A stretch of DNA of 62,500 bases, from positions 1 through 62,500 of the forward strand of contig QOPV01000009.1 of NCBI GenBank assembly GCA_003331265.1, read 5' to 3'. Shown here piece after piece: positions 55,214 to 62,500 of the stretch. Position numbers and translations under genes: made by a program. Origin of the DNA: Cryomorphaceae bacterium. GTDB taxonomy: Bacteria; Bacteroidota; Bacteroidia; Flavobacteriales; Flavobacteriaceae. The stretch's first letter is position 1. The number at the start of each line of letters is the position of its first letter. Below the pieces are notes generated by a model. That model did no database searches and was not told the DNA's origin. It worked only from the letters and a program-made list of their open reading frames with translations.

Positions 55214-56281
55214 ATGTTAAAATTTAATACTATTCCTTTTTTGAAATTAGATAAAATCTCTATTCTTTATTTGTTTATTATTATTTTTATTCAAATAATC
55301 AAACAAGATTCTATTTTAATAGAAAATTATTACAGTACACTATTTTACAGTTTTTCTTCAAACATTTCTCTTTTTATTTTTGGTTGGCTTCCTTTCTCGT
55401 TTGGAGAAATATTAATTCTAACTCTACCAATAATTTTGTGGCGTTTTTTAAAAAAAGATAACACAAGAAAAAAAAATTTAAAAATCGTTTTTCAATCTGT
55501 AGCATTGCTATATATACTCTTTCAATTTCAATGGGGTTTAAATTATCACAGAACTCCTCTTGATGAAAAACTGTCGATTAAAAATAAGTTTGAACTCAGC
55601 TCATTAATTAAAACAGCTAAGCTATTTGTTGAAAAAACAAATAATGTTCATAAAAAAATATCTAAAAGCGATACTTTACCAGTAGAATTAGAATATAAAA
55701 TCAATAAAAAGCTCTTTTTAGAATCTTTAGAGTCTGTTAAAAGGTTAAAAGAAAATACAAATAATAATAATCGACCTACAATTAGTGTAAAAAAATCATT
55801 TTTCAGTACTCCCCTTTCCTATATGGGTTTTAGCGGATACATAAACCCTTTGACATTAGAAGCACAAATAAACACAAATACACCAAAATTATATCTTCCA
55901 ACCACTATATGTCATGAAATTGCACATCAAATTGGTTATTCAGCTGAGGACGAAGCTAACTTTATTGGAATAATGGCAGCTATTTCATCCCAAAATAAAT
56001 TTATTTCATACAGCGGAAATATTCAAGCTTTAAGATATTTATTAAATGAAATATATGTGATAGATAAATTAAAGTTTGACGCATTAATTATTGAAATTAA
56101 TGATGGGGTAATTAAGGATATGGAAATAGCTGATAATCAATTAAAAAAATTTAAAAACCCCTTTGAACCTTATTTTAAGGGTTTTTATGATATGTTTTTA
56201 AAAGCTAATAACCAAAAACAAGGAATCAGATCATATAATATGGTAGTAAAACTTTTAGTCAATTATTACTCTAATCAATAA
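55214..56281 (+). CDS. DUF3810 family membrane protein with HExxH motif
   Basis: This encodes 355 residues. Three membrane helices lie within the N-terminal 110 residues. A zinc-peptidase-like HEIAH motif (His234, Glu235, His238) is followed by EDEANFIG, the DUF3810 pattern. The likely role is a membrane-bound metallopeptidase, but no substrate is known. It overlaps the convergent VPS10-like gene by 11 bases. Confidence 0.85.
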   Translation: MLKFNTIPFLKLDKISILYLFIIIFIQIIKQDSILIENYYSTLFYSFSSNISLFIFGWLPFSFGEILILTLPIILWRFLKKDNTRKKNLKIVFQSVALLYILFQFQWGLNYHRTPLDEKLSIKNKFELSSLIKTAKLFVEKTNNVHKKISKSDTLPVELEYKINKKLFLESLESVKRLKENTNNNNRPTISVKKSFFSTPLSYMGFSGYINPLTLEAQINTNTPKLYLPTTICHEIAHQIGYSAEDEANFIGIMAAISSQNKFISYSGNIQALRYLLNEIYVIDKLKFDALIIEINDGVIKDMEIADNQLKKFKNPFEPYFKGFYDMFLKANNQKQGIRSYNMVVKLLVNYYSNQ

Positions 56282-59200
56282 TTATAGGAGACCCATTACT
56301 TTCCAAGACTTTAATACTAGCATCTACCTTATTATTAAATTCAACGATTAAAGGTTTTATTTCATTCCACTGTTTCTTCGCAATTTCAAAACTAGCTAAA
56401 TGATGTTTTGTTGGACCATATGAATTTCCAGAAAATCCTCTTAATGCAATTGATATTCTATCCGAAATTGTAGGGTTATCCTTTTCCATTATCTCTCTTT
56501 TTGACTTATTACCATAAATTAAAGTATCTAAAATATTTTTCTTATCATCCAAGTCTTTTATTTCGGATGATAAATTTGAATTTATATTATCAACGAACCT
56601 TATTGCTTGTTCAAATTTTGACATTTTTTTCTTTGCTTTAATATAATTATCTAAAACCAATGTATATTCTTTATCAAAATCTATAAAATCTAAAACTAAT
56701 TTGTCTATTTGATTAGACATTGGATTTTTTAAAATATTTTCTCTAATTCTCTTTACTTGGAATTTTTTTTCAGAAGCTACTAAATCATACTTACCATCTT
56801 TCAACTCCATTAATCTTACTCCGTAGGTTCCAGGATTAACAGGTATTGAACGAGGATAACTAAATCTCGAATCTGATTTAATTACAGAAAGTATAGGTTT
56901 AGTCAAAGACCAAGACACTCTATTAATTCCTTTTTTTGAGCTACCATTTATTCTATCTATAATTAGTCCATTTTTGTCTACTATTTCTAATATAATACTA
57001 GGAAGATTTTCATTATTTTCTTTGTCAAGATTATTCCAGCCAGGAAAAGGTATATCCTTATTTTCTTTATTTAATTTATTTTCTATTTTTTGTCTTTTTG
57101 ATTTTAATGTTTCATAAGATTTGGGTAGATTATATGTAAAAATAGCACCATATGGTGGGTTTTTTGATTTAAAATATGATGTGCCTTGACTTGAGGACCC
57201 TGATCTAACAGGATTATATTGTAACGCTTCTTTAGTTTCAAATAATATATAATCTTTACTTGTTTCAGAATTTATATTTCTGAGCGGAGAATAGTCATCA
57301 AGAACATAGAAACTTCTACCAAAAGTTGCTAAAACTAAATCATTTTCTCTTTTTTGAATAGCTAAATCTCTTATTGAGATCGTTGGTAGGCCGTTAGAAA
57401 ATTTAATCCATTTTTCTCCTTGATTATTTGAAAAATATAGTCCATATTCTGTAGCTAAGAATAGTAAGTTAGGATCAATATGGTCTTGAACAATTCTCCA
57501 TATTAAGGTTTCTTTGGGTAATCCTTCAACTATAGACTTCCAAGACTTACCACCATCTTTGCTTTTAAATAAATAAGGGCTGTAATCTCCAAACTTATGA
57601 TTATCTAAGGCAACGTAAACAGTGTTTACATCGTGTAAGTCAGCTTTTATGTCATTAACAAATGAAGATTTAGGAAGATTTGGTAGTTTATCTACAGACA
57701 TAGTTACCCACTCGCTACCGTTATTTTTAGTATAATGAATTAAACCATCATCTGTACCAGCATAAATATGATTTTCATTCAATGGTGATTCTGAAAGTGA
57801 TGTAATTGTATTATATGTTGACATTGCATAAACATCCCAAGGTGAATCCCAACTCTGAACTCTTCCCATTATTGGTAAGGATAGTCTTTCTTGATTTAGA
57901 GACAAATCGTTAGAAATAGCAGTCCAGCTATCGCCTCTATCATCAGATCTCCACACTCTTTGCGAAGCAAAGTATAAACGTTTTGGATCGTGTGAACTAA
58001 CCAGTATAGGGGAATCCCAATTAAACCTTTCATATTGTTCGTTAAGTCCTGAATAAGGTTTTATAAATACTGCTTCGCCAGTTGTCCTATCTACTCTATG
58101 AAGATTACCTTGCTGTGATTGTGCATAAACAATATTAGGATTTCCAGGTTCAGTTGCAGGTTGATGTCCATCCCCCCCTAACAAAACGAACCAGTCACTA
58201 TTTGTAATTCCTTGTGATTTAAATGTTCTACTTGGACCACCTTGTGTGTTATTGTCTTGTGTTCCTCCATAAATATTATAAAAAGGGTATGAATCATCAA
58301 CAGCAAGCTTATAAAATTGAGTTAGTGGAAGATTATTTATAAACTTCCATGTTTTAGTATCATCAAAAGATTCGTAAATACCTCCGTCTGTTCCTACAAG
58401 TAAATAATTTGGATCATTCTTTTTAAAAGTCATAGAGTGATTATCAGAGTGCTTACCGTTTTCACTCATTCTATAAAATGTTTTCCCACCATCATCTGAA
58501 ACCTGAACTCTAACATCCATTAAATAAATTTTATCTAATACATGAGGAGATGCGACTAATTCTTGATAATAATGAGGTCCTGTTGCTCCAGAAACTGTAT
58601 CTGACATCTTTTTCCAACTTTCCCCACCATTACTAGATCTATAAACAGCACCTTTTCTTCTATCTAACTCAATTGCGGCATATAAAATATCTGGATTAAT
58701 TTCAGAAATAGCCAAACCTATTTTTCCTAAATTTCCACTGGGCAATCCTACCTTTAATTGTTTCCATGTATCCCCACCATCATTACTTTTATAAATCTTA
58801 GTTCCAGGTCCACCTCCCATGTAAGCTGCTACATTTCTATGCCTTTGCCAAGTAGCTGCATAAATAACATTGTTATCTCTGTTATCAACAATGATATCGG
58901 TAACACCTGTCCATTTATCAACTTTTAAAACTGATCTCCAATTATTTCCTCCATCAGTTGATTTATAAAGACCTCTTTCACCTCCTGATGACCATAATGG
59001 ACCTTGAGAGGCAACTAAAATAGTGTTTGAGTCATCTTTGTTGACTATAATTTTAGAAATATGTTCTGATTTTTTAAGACCTTTATTTTTCCAGGTTTCA
59101 CCTCCATTATAAGAAACAAAAAGTCCTTTACCAATACCAACATGCCTCCCTCCTACATTTTCTCCAGTTCCAAGCCAAATAGTACTGTTATTACTTGGGT

Positions 59201-59507
59201 CAATAGTAATAGATCCTGTAGAATAAAAGGATTGATCGTCAGTTAATGGTGTCCATGTGGTACCTGAATTAGAAGTTTTCCATACACCACCTGAACCAAC
59301 TGCGACATACCATTCATTTTCATTTGATGGATTGATTGCAATATCAGCAATTCTACCAGACATAAATGCAGGACCTACACTTCTAAATTTAAGTCCAGAG
59401 AATATTGAACTATCATCAGTATTATCTGTTTTATTTTTTTGAGAATAAGAAAAAGTAAAGAATACTATAAGAACAAAGGATAAATAGTGTTTTAAATAAA
59501 GTTTCAT
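56271..59507 (-). CDS. exported sortilin/BNR-repeat (VPS10-like) protein
   Basis: This encodes 1078 residues from the ATG at 59507. A longer reading from 59561 places a second hydrophobic segment ahead of the real signal peptide (ends FTFSYSQ) and was rejected. The body has repeated BNR/Asp-box motifs (NGGETWKN, DGGNNWRS, DGGDTWKQ, DDGGKTF and others) forming a ten-bladed propeller like sortilin, to about residue 730, and a C-terminal domain with no clear motif. Homologs are often annotated glycosyl hydrolase, a label with little direct support. No type IX tail was seen. Confidence 0.87.
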   Translation of the reverse strand: MKLYLKHYLSFVLIVFFTFSYSQKNKTDNTDDSSIFSGLKFRSVGPAFMSGRIADIAINPSNENEWYVAVGSGGVWKTSNSGTTWTPLTDDQSFYSTGSITIDPSNNSTIWLGTGENVGGRHVGIGKGLFVSYNGGETWKNKGLKKSEHISKIIVNKDDSNTILVASQGPLWSSGGERGLYKSTDGGNNWRSVLKVDKWTGVTDIIVDNRDNNVIYAATWQRHRNVAAYMGGGPGTKIYKSNDGGDTWKQLKVGLPSGNLGKIGLAISEINPDILYAAIELDRRKGAVYRSSNGGESWKKMSDTVSGATGPHYYQELVASPHVLDKIYLMDVRVQVSDDGGKTFYRMSENGKHSDNHSMTFKKNDPNYLLVGTDGGIYESFDDTKTWKFINNLPLTQFYKLAVDDSYPFYNIYGGTQDNNTQGGPSRTFKSQGITNSDWFVLLGGDGHQPATEPGNPNIVYAQSQQGNLHRVDRTTGEAVFIKPYSGLNEQYERFNWDSPILVSSHDPKRLYFASQRVWRSDDRGDSWTAISNDLSLNQERLSLPIMGRVQSWDSPWDVYAMSTYNTITSLSESPLNENHIYAGTDDGLIHYTKNNGSEWVTMSVDKLPNLPKSSFVNDIKADLHDVNTVYVALDNHKFGDYSPYLFKSKDGGKSWKSIVEGLPKETLIWRIVQDHIDPNLLFLATEYGLYFSNNQGEKWIKFSNGLPTISIRDLAIQKRENDLVLATFGRSFYVLDDYSPLRNINSETSKDYILFETKEALQYNPVRSGSSSQGTSYFKSKNPPYGAIFTYNLPKSYETLKSKRQKIENKLNKENKDIPFPGWNNLDKENNENLPSIILEIVDKNGLIIDRINGSSKKGINRVSWSLTKPILSVIKSDSRFSYPRSIPVNPGTYGVRLMELKDGKYDLVASEKKFQVKRIRENILKNPMSNQIDKLVLDFIDFDKEYTLVLDNYIKAKKKMSKFEQAIRFVDNINSNLSSEIKDLDDKKNILDTLIYGNKSKREIMEKDNPTISDRISIALRGFSGNSYGPTKHHLASFEIAKKQWNEIKPLIVEFNNKVDASIKVLESNGSPIIID

Positions 59508-59563
59508 AATAGTAAATATTTGGAATATTATAAATATAATTAATAATATCGATTTTTTCATTT

Positions 59564-59571
59564 TAACTTAG
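59564..59571 (+). promoter_or_regulatory. promoter -7 box (one mismatch) for rlmD
   Basis: TAACTTAG is one base from TAnnTTTG and ends 4 bases before the GTG at 59576. The sequence TTAGCAAA after it resembles the one in front of the DHH gene at 53099. Confidence 0.35.
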
Positions 59572-59575
59572 CAAA

Positions 59576-60976
59576 GTGTCTAAAAAAACAAAAACCTTTC
59601 GTTCTGTTGAAATAATAGATATTGCCAACAAAGGTCAATCTGTTGGTAAAAGTGAAAATGGAATTGTATTGATGGTTAAAAATGGTATACCTGGTGATAT
59701 AGTTGACATTGAAACATTTAGAAGAAAGAAAAATTACTACTTAGGGAATATTATAAAATACCACTCCTTCTCTTCTTTAAGAACCGATCCTAAGTGTGAA
59801 CATTTTGGGATTTGTGGAGGATGCAAATGGCAAAATATGATTTACAACTCACAGGTTCATTTAAAGGAAAAAAAAATTAAACACGCTATTCAAAACATTT
59901 CTCAAGAAATAGAAGTTCAACCAATAATAAAATGTGAGGAACAATACTATTACAGAAATAAATTAGAATTTTCATTTACAGAAAATCGTTGGTTAACAAA
60001 TATTGAAATTAGCAGTGTTGAGAAAAAAATTGAAAAAAGAGGAGTTGGATTTCATATATCTGGAATGTGGGATAAAGTAATTGATATCAACAAATGTCAT
60101 CTTCAATCGGAACCCTCTAACAAAATAAGATTAGCTGTAAAAAATTTTGCTATTGATAATAACATATCTTTTTATAATTCAAGATCAAGAAAAGGATTAT
60201 TAAGAAATCTGATGATTAGAAACTCTAGTTTAAATGAGTTTATGATTGTAATTCAATTTTATGAAAATGATTCAGAAAAAATAAATATGCTTTTAGGTCA
60301 TTTAAAGATTTTATTTACTGAAATAAAATCTCTTCAATATGTGATTAATGATAAACAAAACGATTCACTCTATGACAGAAAACTAATATTGTTTGACGGT
60401 AATAAATACATAAATGAAAAAATAGGTAAATTAAATTTTAAAATTTACCCTAAATCATTCTTTCAAACAAATATTAACCAAACAATTGTACTTTATGAAA
60501 TTGTAAAAAAATATGCTAATTTAAAGGGTGATGAAATTGTTTATGATCTGTACTCAGGTTTGGGAACTATTTCTCAATTTATAGCAAAAAAAGCAAAAAA
60601 GGTTATCGGAATAGAAAGTATATGGGATGCTGTAAGTTCTGCAGAAGAGAGTGCCCTCTTAAATAACATTAATAATGTTGAATTTGAGACTGGGGATATG
60701 AAAAATATTTTTACTTCAGACTTCATTTCAAGACATGGAAATCCTGATTTGATAATTACTGATCCTCCAAGAGATGGAATGCATAAGAAAGTTTTAAATG
60801 AAATTTTGAAATTAGAAACTAAAACAATTGTTTATGTAAGCTGTAATCCATCTACTCAATGTAGAGATTTAGAATTATTAAAAGAAAAATATGATATTGT
60901 TAAAGTCCAACCTGTTGATATGTTTCCTCATACAGATCATGTTGAAAATGTTGTACTTTTAAAGTTTAGAAATTAA
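59576..60976 (+). CDS. rlmD: 23S rRNA (uracil-C5)-methyltransferase, RlmD/RumA type
   Basis: This encodes 466 residues with a GTG start. The TRAM-like domain covers about 1-60. The iron-sulfur site has Cys74, Cys80 and Cys83 (CEHFGICGGC), with a further cysteine near 178. The methyltransferase part contains DLYSGLGT and the catalytic cysteine in SCNPSTQ. It is annotated as RlmD-type by family; the exact target uracil cannot be fixed from sequence. Position next to DUF6452 and DUF6048 is usual in flavobacteria. Confidence 0.92.
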   Translation: MSKKTKTFRSVEIIDIANKGQSVGKSENGIVLMVKNGIPGDIVDIETFRRKKNYYLGNIIKYHSFSSLRTDPKCEHFGICGGCKWQNMIYNSQVHLKEKKIKHAIQNISQEIEVQPIIKCEEQYYYRNKLEFSFTENRWLTNIEISSVEKKIEKRGVGFHISGMWDKVIDINKCHLQSEPSNKIRLAVKNFAIDNNISFYNSRSRKGLLRNLMIRNSSLNEFMIVIQFYENDSEKINMLLGHLKILFTEIKSLQYVINDKQNDSLYDRKLILFDGNKYINEKIGKLNFKIYPKSFFQTNINQTIVLYEIVKKYANLKGDEIVYDLYSGLGTISQFIAKKAKKVIGIESIWDAVSSAEESALLNNINNVEFETGDMKNIFTSDFISRHGNPDLIITDPPRDGMHKKVLNEILKLETKTIVYVSCNPSTQCRDLELLKEKYDIVKVQPVDMFPHTDHVENVVLLKFRN

Positions 60977-60980
60977 TTAA

Positions 60981-61463
60981 GTGAAAAAATATATATTAAT
61001 ATTTATAATTGGTTTTTTTATTAGTTCATGTGAACCTGATGATATTTGTTTAACATCCATTCCTGACACACCAAAACTCATTATAGGATTCTATGACATG
61101 TCAAGTGGACTAAAAAAAGAAGTTGAAAATCTAAAAATTCAAGGTTTTGATAATGAAGAACCTTATCAATTTAGCACCACTGATTCTATTTCTATTCCAC
61201 TTAAAAATTTAGAAAAAACAACCAGTTATTCTTTTACAAAAAATTTTAATGAAAATATAGCAAGTTCAGGAAATGATGATCATATTTTGATTAATTATCA
61301 ATATAATCATATTTATATTAGTAGAGCTTGTGGATATATTTCTAATTATGACGTAAATCAAATAGTAGTTGAAAACGATAACATTAACTGGATAATCAGT
61401 TCAGAAATAATTAATCCAGGAGTTAAAGATGAAAAAGCTATACATGTTAAAATATTTCATTAG
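60981..61463 (+). CDS. DUF6452-like lipoprotein
   Basis: This encodes 160 residues, GTG start at 60981, 4 bases after rlmD. The lipobox GFFISSC gives Cys17, followed by a short EPDDICLTS segment with a second cysteine, then a mostly beta-strand domain. Size, cysteines and neighbours fit DUF6452. The function is unknown, but presence with DUF6048 suggests a linked pair at the outer membrane. Confidence 0.75.
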   Translation: MKKYILIFIIGFFISSCEPDDICLTSIPDTPKLIIGFYDMSSGLKKEVENLKIQGFDNEEPYQFSTTDSISIPLKNLEKTTSYSFTKNFNENIASSGNDDHILINYQYNHIYISRACGYISNYDVNQIVVENDNINWIISSEIINPGVKDEKAIHVKIFH

Positions 61464-62142
61464 CATAATATTAATCATAAACAGTTTAAATTTTTATTCT
61501 CAAGAAGAATATAATGTTTTAGACAGTGTCCCTCTCAAAACAACATTCGGAATGAAAATTGGCGTGGATATAAGTAAACAAATAAGAATGTTAACAGAAC
61601 CAAATTATAAAGGGCTTGTAATTACAGGTGATTACAGAATTAGCAACAGATTATTTATAGCTGGTGAATTTGGGAATGAAGAAAAAAAAGTAACAAATGA
61701 AGTTTTAGATTTTGACACTGATGGATCATTTTTAAAGTTAGGGGTTAATTATAACGTATATAATAATAGAGAGGGTTTAGAAAACGAAATATATGTTGGA
61801 TTTAGATATGGTCATTCTAAGTTCAATCATAAGTTAAATTCTTACACAATCTACAATACAGATAATTATTGGGATCAAAACTTGGTAAATACAAATAATG
61901 ATTTTAATAATTTAACAGCAAGCTGGTTTGAATTAGTTTTAGGTTTTAATGCAGAAGTTTTAAATAATATTTATATGGGAATAAACTTAAGACTTAACAG
62001 ATTATTAAATCAAGAAAGTCCAGAAAATTTTAGTAATCTTTATATACCTGGATACTATAAGGTTTTTGAGGGAAATAACTTTGGAGTAGGTATTTCGTAT
62101 TCAATTTTTTATCAAATTCCAATATTCAAAAAAAATAATTAA
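61429..62142 (+). CDS. DUF6048-like outer-membrane beta-barrel-type protein
   Basis: This encodes 237 residues. The signal peptide ends near NFYSQ. The rest is built of alternating strands ending in aromatic residues, which suggests a small beta barrel (GMKIGVDISKQI, LFIAGEFGNE, IYVGFRYGHS). It matches DUF6048 in position and shape. Starts at 61429 or 61444 are both possible; each overlaps the previous gene. It ends 9 bases before the convergent methyltransferase gene. Confidence 0.72.
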   Translation: MKKLYMLKYFISIILIINSLNFYSQEEYNVLDSVPLKTTFGMKIGVDISKQIRMLTEPNYKGLVITGDYRISNRLFIAGEFGNEEKKVTNEVLDFDTDGSFLKLGVNYNVYNNREGLENEIYVGFRYGHSKFNHKLNSYTIYNTDNYWDQNLVNTNNDFNNLTASWFELVLGFNAEVLNNIYMGINLRLNRLLNQESPENFSNLYIPGYYKVFEGNNFGVGISYSIFYQIPIFKKNN

Positions 62143-62151
62143 ATATTTGAA

Positions 62152-62500
62152 TTATTTATTTAAAATTTTATGTGTTTTTTTTGTACCTCTATAAATTTCA
62201 TATTTAGCCAATCTGCTTTCTAATTTTCCATTAAACAGTTTAATCTTCCTTGAAGGTCTTAGGCCAACATATTTTAAAGCTTCAATACTTGATGTTATAA
62301 ACCATGCATTTGAATTGGAATAATTAGTTTTTAAAGTATCTCCTATTTGTTTATAAAATGATTGGATATCTATTTTAAGTCTTTCTCCATAAGGTGGATT
62401 AAACAGTATATGTAAGTACTTATCATTATTCTTTTTAGTCATAAAAAAATCATCTTCAGAAACCTCAATAATTTTACCAAAACCAGAGTTAAGGACATTC
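62152..62500 (-). CDS. 3' part of a THUMP-domain class I RNA methyltransferase (RlmL-like)
   Basis: The reading frame is open to the right edge, so this is the C-terminal 115 residues. It holds the catalytic NPPYGERL motif of N2-guanine methyltransferases of the RlmL/YpsC group and a C-terminal segment FNGKLESRLAKYE. The upstream DDFF, just before NPPY, fits the same family. The gene continues beyond the window. It ends in a short basic tail. Confidence 0.82.
   Translation of the reverse strand, partial: NVLNSGFGKIIEVSEDDFFMTKKNNDKYLHILFNPPYGERLKIDIQSFYKQIGDTLKTNYSNSNAWFITSSIEALKYVGLRPSRKIKLFNGKLESRLAKYEIYRGTKKTHKILNK

Noticed and set aside
56271-59561. Start of the VPS10-like gene at 59561
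   Set aside because: It adds a second hydrophobic segment before a complete signal peptide starting at 59507.

Overview
The window looks like chromosomal DNA of a marine member of the Bacteroidota, most likely a flavobacterium. Base composition is very AT-rich (about 30% GC by eye) and genes are packed with almost no spacers. Promoter -7 boxes follow the Bacteroidota pattern TAnnTTTG, and Shine-Dalgarno sequences are not evident. Phylum-typical genes include a type IX secretion (type B) C-terminal domain at the left edge, DUF3822-rsmD, rlmD-DUF6452-DUF6048, gyrA divergent from clpC, and a mutL-rhomboid-rhomboid operon. No rRNA, tRNA, CRISPR, phage or insertion sequence was seen, and there is no gene-free stretch over 300 bases.

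Layout. 1-99: end of a secreted protein with a type IX sorting signal. 102-5391 (minus): operon of exported lipoproteins (S9A prolyl oligopeptidase, ADP-ribosylglycohydrolase fold, DUF885 peptidase-like). 5551-6393: exported propeller-like protein. 6388-15077 (minus): seven-gene operon with two paralogous exported beta-helix proteins, an enolase-superfamily enzyme, an aldehyde dehydrogenase, a RhaT-like permease, a KDG kinase and a KDPG aldolase. Divergent from it, 15204-19813: an exported sulfatase and a GH2 glycosidase, followed by a YwaF-like membrane protein and a methyltransferase. 21178-22940 (minus): persulfide dioxygenase/rhodanese pair. 22978-24938 (minus): 7TM-HD (PgpH-type) gene broken by a frameshift. 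25020-32281: NlpC/P60 protein, TPR protein, gyrA, clpC. 32326-36997: thrA-thrB-thrC operon. 36981-40823 (minus): M1 and S9B exported peptidases. 40874-43516: gcvT, an RmlD-like protein, yebC. 43519-46209 (minus): RecD-like helicase, kdsB, acyltransferase. 46301-48289: hypothetical protein, DUF3822, rsmD. 48336-53011 (minus): small membrane protein, mutL, two rhomboids, a membrane EEP nuclease. 53099-56281: nrnA-type phosphoesterase, cyclophilin-FKBP fusion, DUF3810. 56271-59507 (minus): large sortilin/BNR-type exported protein. 59576-62142: rlmD, DUF6452, DUF6048. 62152-62500 (minus): 3' end of a THUMP-type RNA methyltransferase.

The most interesting region is 6388-19813. The four cytoplasmic enzymes match, step for step, the published route for 3,6-anhydrogalactose from red-algal galactans: aldehyde dehydrogenase, sugar-acid cycloisomerase of the enolase superfamily, 2-keto-3-deoxy sugar-acid kinase, then phospho-keto-deoxy aldolase to pyruvate and glyceraldehyde-3-phosphate. 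They share an operon with two exported beta-helix enzymes of unknown activity and sit opposite a sulfatase and a GH2 enzyme. A perfect 8-bp inverted repeat lies in the shared divergent promoter region. No SusC/SusD pair and no recognisable GH117, GH127 or GH129 is present, so the beta-helix pair is the obvious candidate for polymer or oligosaccharide cleavage. This functional reading is inference; the enzyme families themselves are clear from sequence.
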